Source of the DNA: Manis javanica
Lineage: Eukaryota; Chordata; Mammalia; Pholidota; Manidae
Length of the DNA: 64,000 bases
NCBI RefSeq assembly: GCF_040802235.1
Contig: NC_133164.1
Span: 111,060,302 to 111,124,301 of the forward strand
Direction: 5' to 3'
Part shown: piece by piece, positions 46,801-56,615 of the stretch
Layout: every line of letters begins with the position of its first letter
Numbering within the stretch: the stretch's first letter is position 1
Made by a program: the position numbers and the translations under genes
The notes under the pieces: generated by a model
What the model saw: the letters and a program-made list of their open reading frames with translations, nothing else
The model's database searches: none
Told to the model about the DNA's origin: nothing

Positions 46801-49800
46801 CATTTCAAAGCCCCTCTCCATCCTGCTTGTTGCAGACATGGGTGAAACCTGTTCCCCAGCTCTCTGTCCTGGCATACCTTGGGATGATCCCACTTCTCAC
46901 AAGCTCCCCTCCCAGCCAGACTCCACTCTGGTCCTTCCCGGGCACTGCCACCTCTTGTTTTGTGACAGCTGCTCCTAGAAGAGGCCACCAGGCCTTTCTA
47001 GGCTTCCTAACATAGCAACCACTTTAGAACTATATATAATGGTGACCATTTTAAATTGCAGGAATCAGATACATAATTAATTAAGTGCAGTAATTAAGAT
47101 GCCAAGCCCCATGAAGGATATGCATTTAATGACTTGGAAATCTGTTGCCCCTTCTCCAACCTTCCGGCCCCTCCCCGGCCCAGGCCTGCAGCAGCCTGCC
47201 CCTGCTGCTGTAAGGGTGTAGCACTGCCCAGCCCCTCATTCCTTTCCCCCCAGCTCACTGGACCCAGTGCCATGGCCTTGAGCTTCCCCAACTCAGTGAT
47301 GCCCATGGGCACTGACTCACCTTGCAGGACCTCCGCGGTCTTCACTGGAGCACCTTGGAGATAAAAACCTACAACTTATAGCTCCACTGTGGTTTTCAGA
47401 GGGGGCATTCTAAAGGCTCACTGAGGAGGGTTCTGCATACTCAAAGAAAGACCTAAGAATTACACTTACACAATAGCCAGCAGCACAAGCCCTTGCACAT
47501 GAGTTGGCTTGATGGAGTGTGAGAATCGAAGCCTGGCATTCAAGGCCTGAGAAATGACTCTCTCCAAAGTTATCATTTCCCCAAAGTCCTCTCTCAAGGC
47601 TGGGTATTCCAATTCCTTCAACTCATCCTCAATGACTGTCAGTCATTTCAAAAACCCCTCCCCATCCTGCTTCTTGCAGAGACAGCTGAAACCTGTTCCC
47701 CAGCTCTCTGTCCCGGCATGCCCTGGGATGATCCCACTTCTCACAGGCTCCCCTCCCAGCCAGTCTCCACTCTGGTCCTTCCTGGGAGCTGCCACCTCTT
47801 GTTTTGTGACAGCTGTTGCCTAGGACGGGTCACCAGGTCTTTCTAGGCTCCCTAGCACAGCAACTGCTTTTGAATAAAATGCACAATCTGGTCCCTAATA
47901 TGGGAAGAATGGACTTCAAAAAAAGGAGTCACCTCTAGACATTTGTTTCTGTTTCTGCACCACCACCTGCTACAACCCACTGTCCCTGAGGAGGGCCAGT
48001 TCTGCCCAGGCAGCTTGCTGCATTTCGCTGTGGTTGCCTGCTCTTGCCCGGGTATTTTGAGGACACCAGGGGGCGCGAGGGACGCGGGGTCCTGCCCCGG
48101 AGCACGCAGCCGTGGCTGCACTCTCCATGCTGAAGCCTGGGTCTGGCTTGGACAGGAGTGGCCATTCTGCACAAACAGGAAGTCATCTCCTAGAGGCTGA
48201 TCTTGGCCTGGGAAATTTGACCCCAGTGCCCACGGGAGGCAGGGACGGTGCCCAAAGGTGGAGCTGGATTTCAAGCACAAGGCACTGCATTGAGGCAACT
48301 GGGCAAAGAGACAACACTGGGTTTTTTCTGGTCTACTTTCTACCAACCATCATTTTATGGATAGTGTGCATTAGATTAGAATTTCCACATGCTTTTCAAA
48401 AAGCAGGCAATTGTACTGTGAGTATTTTTAGTAGTTTTCACACCATAGGCAGACTCTAGAAGCAATTGTCCGGACTCGATTTTTGCACAAGGCAGCCAGG
48501 GAGATTCCCTCTGCAAGTAAATTGCAATGGAGGATTAAGTGTTGAATGCATTCAGGCAGCATCCTCATCTATTTATCTGGACATTACTTAGAATTTTGTC
48601 GGTGACTCACAGAATCTCTAGTCAGGCCATCAGGCAACAGAGGAGAAGGAAAAGCCGTGTGCCTGGCAGCCGGCGGGGGGCTGTGCGACACTTCATTGGA
48701 ACAGTTAACGAAACAGTCTCATTCAGGTTTAAGCCACGTGGAGCTCAAAACTGCACTAAAACTTTTGGGACACCTCAAATATTAAGGGTGGAAAGAACAG
48801 AGACCTTGGGGCCCGAGGGAGCTGTGTTCACATCCTTCTGGGAGCAAGTCTCTCTTTTTCATGGCTGAGAGGCCTGAGTTCCACTCCAGCTGCTGCTGCT
48901 CTGTGGATTTTTCCAAAGCTACTCAACCCCCAGCACTGCAGTTTCCTCATGCTATAAAGTGGCAGTGGCATTAGATTCTTAGATAAACTCAAAGGTCTCT
49001 TTCAGGGTCCATGAAGAAAGTCAGGTGAGGTCTCGTGCATTATGCATTTGAAACCGCGATAGAAAAGGGGGTGGATGGGCATCAGTAACTCATGACTGAG
49101 ACACCGGGCCCCACTTTCACAGTTTATCAGCCTCTCCTCCCTGTCCCGGCCTGCCCGCAGGGGCTTCGGGGAGCAGCACACTCCCGCCACCCAGAGCCTG
49201 TCCCTCTTGGAGAGGGGTAGGACCATGCACATTGCATGGCTATAATTCCTTCCTCTTTCCATAGTTTCTGCTGAAAAGGCTTTTGTTCCAAAGGACAGCT
49301 TGGCTCAGAGACTGGGAATTTTTTTTTCTCTCAAGAGCACCAGAACCATGCTGTGAAGCCTGAAGGTGTTTACACCCGGGGATCTGGACATGGGCAAGAT
49401 TAACAAAGAAAATACAGATTAAGATTTTCTTGAAGTGTAGGGGCCTCGAGTTGTTGCACTGTTTACACACATCAGTGTGCTTACCCAAGGGCTTCAAGAC
49501 CCCTGGTTGTTATAATCGAGAATAAGACTTTTGTGCATAGACATAATCATAGCAATATAAGCAGCTATTGAATGCTTTCCATTAGCCAGGTGCTGTGCTA
49601 GGTTTGTACATTATATTATCTTAGATAAAGACCTTATGAAGTAGGTATCAGTGCCCCACTTCACAGATGAGGAAACTGAGGCTCAGGTATTTTAAAAGCC
49701 ATCTGAGTTTGCACTGTGTCGGAGTGGCTGAGCCGGAAATGAAACCCACAGAAGGACAACAGAACAATAAATCCTTGAAAAGCCCCACCTTTGTGGAAGA

Positions 49801-52800
49801 GACATGGTCAGCTGGTCACGTGTATGTGTGCCTGGCTGTGCGTGTGCGTTTAATTTCTGCTTCATTTCAAACACAATTGGAGGCACTTTAATCAGATGCA
49901 CTCATGGCTGCAGGGCTTCATCAGCAGCATGAATCTGCAGAGCCACGTTGGGAAAGACGGCCAGTGCCATCCCTGGGAGCTTCAGGAAATCCACCAGGCA
50001 ACGGCAGAGGAAGGGACAGTGTGTGCGAGCGCTCCACGCTTCTAAAATGTGGGCACAGTGGGCAAAGTATTAAGCTGGAATGAGGGAGGCAAGAAAGCAA
50101 GGCGTTCTCTCCAAAAGCCATTGGTTACAAATGAAATGAGTTTAAATTTGTGAGGTTTTCTTGCCCCACTAAGAGCAGAACCCAGTTCCTTGGACATCTT
50201 AGGGACCAAACACTCCCACAGGATGGGGCTGTTTAACTCTTTGATGACTTTAGCCGGGACCTTGCACAGACAGGGGCCTCTGTCCCTTGTTGACCCTTGT
50301 AGCTTCTGAAGTCAGCCTTGGCAGGGGCCCGCCAGGGAGCCACTGGCACAGTGCACCCGAGCCCTGCCATAGCATGCCCACACATCCTCCTCCCACCAGC
50401 AATGCAACTGCTCAGCCAAAGCCTGCAGGTGTCCGGCCTCTCAGCTGGCACGGAGGCGGGTAGGCATGCGAGGGGATGACCGTCATTACTGTGTCATCTC
50501 CACAGAGAAGGACCAGACCTGGGCTCGGCCTGTCTGGGCTGTGCAGCCCTTGGCAGGAGGGTCCTTCCTGCTTCTGTTTCCCCTACTGTTGAATGGAGGT
50601 TGTAACAGAATCAGGCGGCAAGGACCATTGTGAGGATTAAATGATCTGACATGGGCAACGCACTTAGAGAGAGCAGTGCCTGGCCCTTAGAAGGGGCTCA
50701 GGAAATGCCAGCTGTGATTATTATCATGTGTATTTATGCACAGAAGTCCTATAGTCTTCACATAAATTTACATTACAATGTCATTTATAGTATTAACTCC
50801 ACTTTGTTGAGGGGAAATGGAAATTGATAGAGGTTAAATGATTGGAATGTGATTTTTATGAACTAGTTCAATGCCTTTTTCACTACATTAAATGCCTCAA
50901 TTAAGACAAATATACATATATTTATATATTCATATACACATATATATGTGAATATATATGCATTCATGAATATGAGCCTTTGCTGATAATCAAACATTCT
51001 CCATTTTTTATTATTTAAAAAACCATTGGATGTTTACTGTGTTAAGAATGTCTCACCTTTGGGAGTCTGTACTTTTCTCTGAGATGAACTCTGAGGCATG
51101 CCCTCTCTGCCTTTTTTTGTGTAAATGCAGCATCTCTTTCCATCCTAAAAGTAAAAGAATAGAATAAAGGATCAAAGGACATAGAGAGATAAGGGCATTC
51201 CAGCCCTGCTCAGAGGAGCCAGGCTCTGGAACACACCCTGTGAGTCCCAGCTGTCTGAACACCTGAGAAACGGCATTTTTCCTATACCTGCCGCTCTGTC
51301 GTTCTGCTATCATAACTCAGCACAGACCCCTAAATCCCAAAGAGAGCTTGATTCTGGGAATCTCTTTATGATCAGCCCAAGAGAGGGCAGGATGTTTAAT
51401 CCTAATGTCTACTTGACTGCATCATGTTGCTCTAAGTATGACCCGGGACCATAAGCATCAGAATCACAGAGAGTGCTTGTTAAGAACGCGGCTCCCTGGG
51501 ACTGATCCCAGGCCAACTGCATCAGAATCCCTGGTGCAGGAGAGGGGGACCTACATTTTTAACAAGCTCCGTGAGCTGTTCTTAAGCTAAAACAGGGTTG
51601 TAGCTTCTAGGACTGGGGGTTCTTTGGCAGCACATAGTATTTGGGGATGTAATAGAAGCCTCTTTCCCTTTATTGTCACAGGCAAGGTAGGGTAGATTTC
51701 TACAATGCTCTGGGGACAGCCTAACTGGACTCATGATTATTATGCTGGTTTGAATGGACTTCCTTGCTCACGATGATCTAGACAGAAGCCAACACCCGTG
51801 GAGATGTCTGCAAGGCTCACAATAACTGCCTACTCTGCCAGCTGCCCACAGAAGGGTTTACTGGGGGCCAGATTTATGCACATGGCCCTGCCCTCTGGCT
51901 ATACTGGGTTGGACCAAGATGAGAAATGCAGCCTCTCTGGGAATTTGGGATTAGGACAGAGAGAGAGCCTTGAACTTGGCTGCAGCTATTAGCAGGTGAA
52001 CATGGAAGTCATGGGCTGCCATTTTCCACTGGCCCTGTGGTCTGAGCAGTGGAGAGAGGAGAGAGCTGACTGCTGATAAAGAAGAACCAAGCAGCCTTAG
52101 GGAGATAGAAGCAATGGCAAGAGATGGAGAAAGAGGGCTCATGGAGCCCCAATAGCACTCTGCGTTTCTGGTTTGGCCCATGTGAGGCCAGGTGGGATTT
52201 CTGCTGTAGGGTTTGGTGAAGCAGCTTTGCATAAAGCATTATTTGCATTAAAACAGATTTTCTGTTTTCATTTTCAGGTAGCTAAATCATTTCAGTTTCC
52301 TGACTTCAAGTTCTGCAACTTCAACCATCACCTAAGAAGGCTAACTACAGGAGGGGCTGATCTGAAGCAACCCGATTGAACTACTGACCACTGGGCACTG
52401 GGCTCAGGCAGTAGCTGTGCTCATTGCCCTCCTCAAACGCCAGGCCCAGCATAGGCATGAGAGCACGTTGGGTTCAGCTTGTTTGTAGTTTTGGAGAGGG
52501 AAATAGGGTGACTTGTCCAAGAGATTGGTGACCGGTGGCATGGGCAGAAGTGGATATTTCCCCCCCAATATTTTAATAGGAAAATTTTCAAACATACACA
52601 AAAGTTGAAAGCATTTTAGTGAAACTCAACATCTAGATTCTACAATTACCATCTTACTGCATGTTTTATCACCTGTCTATCCCTCTATCCCATTATCCAT
52701 CTTTTCTTTGATGCGTTTCTAAATTGTAGACATCAGTACTCTTTCCCCAAGCACTTCAAGATGCATAACATTAACTACAGTTACCTATTTGTTTATAGCT

Positions 52801-55800
52801 CGTTTTTTTTTTTTGAGGTAAGATTTTTGTTTACAATTAAATGCACAGGCTTCAATGTCCTGTGATGGTTAATTTTATGTGTCAACTTGACTGGGTCACT
52901 GGGTGCTCAGATTACTTCTGGGTATGTCTGGGTGTTTCCAAATGAGAGCAGCACTTAAACTGATGGACTGAGTAAGGCAGATTACCCTCCCCAGTGTGGG
53001 TGGCATCATCCCACACTGAGGGTTTGAGTAAAACAAAAAAGATGAAAGGGAGAATTCACTCCCTCTCTGCTGCCTGCTGGAGCTGAGACAGCCCTCCAAT
53101 TCTCAGAATCACACCAACTTTTCCTGGGTCTGCAGTTTGCAGATGCTGAGATTTCTTAGCCTCTGTAATCACATGAGTCAATTCCTTATAGTAAATCTCA
53201 TGTATGGATATACACACACATCCACATATGCATACATACCTATATCTATTGTGTATCTAGTTTTCCTATTCTATTTGTGTATAACTCAAACCCCTATTGA
53301 GATATAAAAAACATTACTGTCACCTGAGTTCCCTCATCTCCATCCCCAAGTAGCACCTGCTCCCCAGTCCTAGAGGCAACCCCTACCCTTGATCCAGCGT
53401 AGATTGGTCTTGTCTGTTCTAGAACTTTGTATGAGTAGAACTGTATACTACACATTCTTTTTTATAAGGTCTCTTTCACTCAGCATAAAAACTTTTGAGA
53501 TTTGTCCAGGTTGTATTATTTATCAATAGTCTGTTGCATTTTATTACTGAATGTATTGTATTATACAAATATACCACATTTGTTTGCTCATTCTCATGTT
53601 GATGGACACTTGGACTATCTCCCATTCAGCGCTACTATGAATGAATTTGCTATGAACATTTAAAATAAGTCTTTTTGTGGACATAAATTCATTTCTCCTA
53701 GGTAAATATCTAGGCATGGAATAGCTGAGTTATAGGGAAATTTGGTTTAGTTTTATAAGCAACTGTCTGACCTTTCCCCAAGTGTTGTACTACTTAACAT
53801 CTCATCCATCAGAACAAGAGTTCCGGTTGTTCCACATTCTGGCCAACATTTGGTATGGTATCTTTTTAATTTGAGCCATGTGTGCATGTTAGTACCTTGT
53901 ATGATTTTAAATTTTCATGTCCATGATGACTAATGATTTGGGGCAGCTTTCTCATGTCTAATTTGCCATCTGTATATCTTTGTGAAGTATTTGTTCTTTG
54001 CTTAATTTTTTTTTATTGAGTTGTAGAAATTCTTTATATATCCTAGACCCCAGTCCTTTGTCAGATGTCTTGCAAATATTTTCTCTCAGTCTGTGACATG
54101 TCTTTGTTTTCTTAATTCTATCTTTTCACACACAAAAGTTTTTAGTTTTGATAAAGTCGAATTTTTCATTTAAAAATTTTGTGGTTATTGATTCCAGAGT
54201 CATGTTTAAGAAATCCCTGCCTACTTCCAAGTTGTAAAGAGATTCTGTTATTTTTTTCTAAGTGCTTTATAATTTGAGCTTTTATATTTAGGCCTGTGAT
54301 ACAAATCAAAGTTCAAGTTACATATGGTACCATAATATAACATAAAAAAACTAAGGTAAAGGGACGGTTTAATATAATTGAGAGAAATGGAGGGATAAAC
54401 AGAAAACTGTTTTATTTGGACATTTCCAAATATTTCATTTAGGTGTATATCTATTTCAGCACTAACGTTACCAGTGGTGCAAACAAAACCAAACACAGAC
54501 GTGAAATAAAAATGAATGTTCAGTAAAGTACGTTAAGTAGTTTATAGTTTACAATTAGTTAAGTCAATCTCACAACTTTTCTAAAATGATGAGGATTTAG
54601 TAGACTCTTGTTTGTGAATATTCATTTTAGTTATTATATAAACCATGCTGCCAATAGCTCTTCTGTGTATAATTTGTGATGAACCATTTTTGGTGCCTAC
54701 TTCTTTATGTTGCATTCTAGGAGATGAAGCTACTGACAACTCAAGCAATGGACTAGAAGTCACGCCTCTCGACATAGGGAAGCAGCCTGGCCTCACTGTC
54801 CTACTACTATTAGCTTGGATGAGTATATTCTAAATTTACAATATTTAAATTTACATAAATTTATAATATTCATATACACACACATACAAAGTCAAATTGT
54901 GGGCAAATACCCCAATCCACTGACTGACCACACCACTTGGACATTTTGGTCTTGATCTACCCAGATACAAAATTACAGATAACTGGGACATTAGTTAATC
55001 AGATGCCATATCTGCAACCAGCTTTACTGCTTGGACATATCAGATATTTTTGACACCATCAGGTGTATAGTCCAAATTTCTGGCCATTTTCTCTCTACGA
55101 GCCCACTTGAGCTGAGAACATTTGGTGCTTTTGCTCCGTTTCATTATCCCCCCCCCCCTTTTTTTTTTACATGCTACAGGCAAAACTAGCCAATATTTGA
55201 GGATGCTGTTTCTTTTGCCTGAACATTCTCTTAGCACAAACATCATTTTGGCAGTTGCATTTACTTTAACTGATTTTCATTTACCGCAGAGCCAAACATA
55301 CTACATTCTAGGCAGTGTATAAGACATACTTTCTTTCAGAAAAAAAATAATAACCCAAGAGACAAGGTTTCCATTAAATGGAGGTCTTCATGCTTTCTGC
55401 TTTCTCCAGGCCATTACTGTAATCATCATTCCTCTTACACCTACAGTCATCTTAGCAACAGGACATAGGCAACTATTCTGTAACTGATCATTAGCAAAAG
55501 CCATGGAGGCAAAAAGGAATACTTTCATTAAGTACTTCTTAAAAATGAACATTTAACTTCAAGACTGCTGTTTCAATTCTTAGTTGATTATTAAAAGACT
55601 TTTAAATTAATTCTAAAACTTCAAAAAATTACAATCGATTATACTCAAAGATCAGTCTTCAGCAGTGAAAAACTGCTGGTGATACATTCCATAATGCCCA
55701 ACTGAAAAGAAACTGATATTTCATTTTATTACTTTTTGTACAGCCAGAATGTCTTTGTTTTTTGGGGGTACATGGCTGAGGTATTTAGGGATGAAGTATT

Positions 55801-56615
55801 ATGATGTCTATCACTTACTTTAAAAATAGTTGTCATCATCTATCCGAATCATCAACAAGCAAATATGGTAAAATGTATTAACTGTCAACTTTATGTCATA
55901 AGTATTCATTATATAATTCTACTTCTTTGCAATCTTTGAAGTTCTCATAATAAACAGTTCACAAATTTATTCATAGTCTTTGAGAAGCTAAGTGTTATGA
56001 TATAACTGTCATGTTGTGCTTTCTAGGTTTTTTTCTGCACATGGAAGATCAATAAGATTACACTATATGTTAAGACCTTCTTCCAGAAACAAAGTCTGGG
56101 TTCTTACAATTTAAAAGCTTTCTACTTGCTAGGAGAGTGAAGTGCAGGAAGACTGTAAAGACAGGCTCAGTTTTTCATCTGAACAGAAATTCGGCTACAC
56201 CAGAAAGCGTTAAGCTGCTTTTGTCAGGACATACAGATTCATTTGTCATTTTCCATTTCCATTCACCCAAGTAGGACACGGTAACTGCCAACGCTAGGAA
56301 ACCGTTCACTTTAGCAGAACGCCCTTTGCTACGGTCGGAGGCAAAGAGCCCCAGCATCTAGAGAGCAGAGAGAGAGACGGGGGGCTGCAGCTCGGGGCAG
56401 GGCTGATTTCCTTTTGCTTTCAAAGGGAAGGGGGGCCGGCGTACTCACTTCTCCTCGATCACTTGCTTCTGATACTCCTCGTACTCCTCCCTAGTCATCC
56501 CCTGCGCTGCTGCAGGGTCAGACGCACCTCCCTCTTCTTTTTTTTCTTCAGACCCGCCACCAAGTCCTAAATTCTTTACCTGGTTACTTATCATAGTTTT
56601 CATAAAGAAAGCCAT
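38218..56615 (-). CDS. CPLX4: CPLX4, complexin-4 (3 coding exons)
   Basis: Joining 56449-56615, 51057-51144 and 38218-38445 on the minus strand gives 483 nt, 160 residues plus stop, the length of human CPLX4. Complexins bind the assembled SNARE bundle and clamp or promote synaptic-vesicle fusion; complexin-4 works at retinal ribbon synapses. Exon 1 starts [17 protein letters not shown]. The accessory-helix region ([12 protein letters not shown]) is followed by the SNARE-binding central helix ([19 protein letters not shown]), encoded mainly by exon 2. The acidic C-terminal half ends CSVM, a CAAX box for farnesylation that attaches the protein to membranes, as in CPLX3/4 but not CPLX1/2. Introns are 5.3 and 12.6 kb. 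All splice sites are GT/AG and in phase. Gene intact. It lies between RAX and LMAN1 as in human. Confidence 0.97.
38666..38850 (-). mobile_element. MER5A DNA-transposon relic (hAT-Charlie)
   Basis: cagtggttttcaaagcgtag, ccccggatgcagcagcactg and cagacctactgaaccagaga follow MER5A in antisense. Confidence 0.75.
40036..40092. promoter_or_regulatory. Composite OTX/CRX plus paired-like homeodomain element in CPLX4 intron 2
   Basis: GGATTAATTAGTT occurs twice exactly 30 bp apart (40043 and 40073). The second copy extends to GGATTAATTAGTTAATCC (40073-40090), an inverted repeat of GGATTAA around TTAG. Each copy combines a K50 site (GGATTA, bound by CRX/OTX2) with a Q50 site (TAATTA, bound by RAX/VSX-type factors). 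TTAATGG precedes them at 40039. A retinal enhancer for CPLX4 (or RAX) is inferred. Confidence 0.5.
40668..40750 (-). mobile_element. MER5-like fragment
   Basis: caaagtggttctcagaatgg, ggtccccaagccagcagcat and gtttaagaaccactgctc are the two ends of an internally deleted MER5-type element. Confidence 0.5.
40985..41200 (+). mobile_element. MIR SINE
   Basis: cagactgcctgagagtgaag, tgtatgaccttgggcacctt and acctctctgagctttatttc match the plus-strand MIR. A short internal duplication (atttccttat) lies near 41063/41092. Confidence 0.8.
41515..41635. promoter_or_regulatory. AT-rich homeodomain-motif cluster
   Basis: TAATTA (41528), TTTAATC (41560, 41587), TTAATTG (near 41594) and CCATTATTAAATA within 120 bp of non-repetitive intron. 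Motif density only. Confidence 0.25.
42336..42495 (+). mobile_element. MER5A-like DNA-transposon relic
   Basis: gggttctcaaccttctctgt and agcttcccaggtggttctaa correspond to the ends of a MER5-type element. Confidence 0.55.
42860..43020 (+). mobile_element. MIR SINE
   Basis: tgccattcactgctgtgtga, ccttgggaagtcacttcccc and tcgtgaggattcagtg. Confidence 0.75.
43860..43910. repeat. (TG)n microsatellite
   Basis: About 25 TG dinucleotides with one interruption (ttgg) and a terminal gcgc. Confidence 0.95.
44070..44860 (-). mobile_element. Ancient L2 LINE (antisense)
   Basis: gccatatcatggcgcacagg, aaggggcttggactttgttc and gagagatgatgaggcctgca are the reverse of L2 ORF2 and 3'-end sequence. Heavily diverged. 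Confidence 0.6.
46440..46735 (-). mobile_element. Old L1 3'-region fragment (antisense)
   Basis: ctggtaagcaccaatctgtt, aagatccatccatgttgcaa and ttatggatgagtaatattct follow an antisense L1M 3' end. Confidence 0.7.
46783..47025 (+). repeat. Direct duplication, copy 1 (~243 bp)
   Basis: Starts tcctcaatgactgtcagtca and ends near tagcaaccactt. It matches 47626-47870 across its length with scattered substitutions. Confidence 0.9.
47068..47125. promoter_or_regulatory. Homeodomain/POU motif cluster
   Basis: TAATTAATTAAGTG (47074-47087), TAATTAAG (47091-47098) and an octamer-like atatgcatttaat downstream, between the two duplication copies. Inferred from motifs only. Confidence 0.25.
47626..47870 (+). 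repeat. Direct duplication, copy 2 (~245 bp)
   Basis: Same order as copy 1 (tcctcaatgactgtcagtca ... cttgttttgtgacagctg ... cagcaactgctt), about 843 bp to its right. A 16-mer (atgcacaatctggtcc) lies 39 bp before copy 1 (46729) and 9 bp after copy 2 (47879). Confidence 0.9.
48062..48081 (+). promoter_or_regulatory. Candidate CTCF-binding motif
   Basis: ACACCAGGGGGCGCGAGG is a near-consensus CTCF core (CCAC/AGGGGGCGC) in CPLX4 intron 2. Confidence 0.5.
48880..49015 (+). mobile_element. MIR SINE fragment
   Basis: gtggatttttccaaagctac and cactgcagtttcctcatgct are diverged MIR sequence. Confidence 0.55.
49560..49690 (-). mobile_element. MIR SINE (antisense)
   Basis: ccaggtgctgtgctaggttt and cacagatgaggaaactgagg. 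Confidence 0.8.
50570..50735 (+). mobile_element. MIR SINE
   Basis: gtgaggattaaatgatctga, agcagtgcctggcccttaga and gctgtgattattatc. Confidence 0.75.
51057..51144 (-). CDS. CPLX4: CPLX4 coding exon 2 (88 bp)
   Basis: Short exon found by homology: acceptor cttttag|GATGG, donor CCAAAG|GTGAGA. It encodes (K)[19 protein letters not shown]... to ...KYRLPK, the heart of the SNARE-binding helix. Too short to show as a long open frame. Confidence 0.95.
51428..51600 (-). mobile_element. MER5A DNA-transposon relic
   Basis: gtatgacccgggaccataag, catcagaatcacagagagtg and tttttaacaagctccgtgag. Confidence 0.65.
52560..52858 (-). mobile_element. Old L1 3' part, left of the nested LTR
   Basis: aaaattttcaaacatacaca and tctagattctacaattacca follow an antisense L1M 3' UTR. 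It resumes after the LTR at about 53265. Confidence 0.65.
52860..53255 (+). mobile_element. Solo LTR, MLT2-type (ERVL)
   Basis: tgtgatggttaattttatgt, gtcaacttgactgggtcact, gattaccctccccagtgtgg and cacatgagtcaattccttat follow the MLT2 LTR. It lacks any internal coding region and is inserted into an older L1. Confidence 0.75.
53265..54290 (-). mobile_element. Old L1 3' part, right of the nested LTR
   Basis: cctattgagatataaaaaac, gtctctttcactcagcataa, tgttgatggacacttggact and tcctagaccccagtcctttg run in order as an antisense L1M 3' UTR to ORF2 end. Confidence 0.75.
56449..56615 (-). CDS. CPLX4: CPLX4 coding exon 1
   Basis: The start ATG is complementary to 56613-56615. The exon encodes residues 1-55 plus two bases; donor GAGGAGAA|GTGAGTAC. 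Confidence 0.95.

Larger units (their letters stand above)
38446..51056 (-). other. CPLX4 intron 2
   Basis: 12.6 kb, phase 0. It contains MER5A, MIR, L2 and L1 relics, a (TG)n tract, a ~240-bp direct duplication, a CTCF-like motif and several homeodomain-motif clusters, listed separately. 39100-40030 and 45000-46430 have no repeat I can name. No other gene is seen. Confidence 0.85.
51145..56448 (-). other. CPLX4 intron 1
   Basis: 5.3 kb, phase 2. It contains a MER5A relic, an old antisense L1 split by an ERVL-type LTR, and about 54290-56440 of AT-rich sequence in which I recognise nothing else. Confidence 0.85.
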
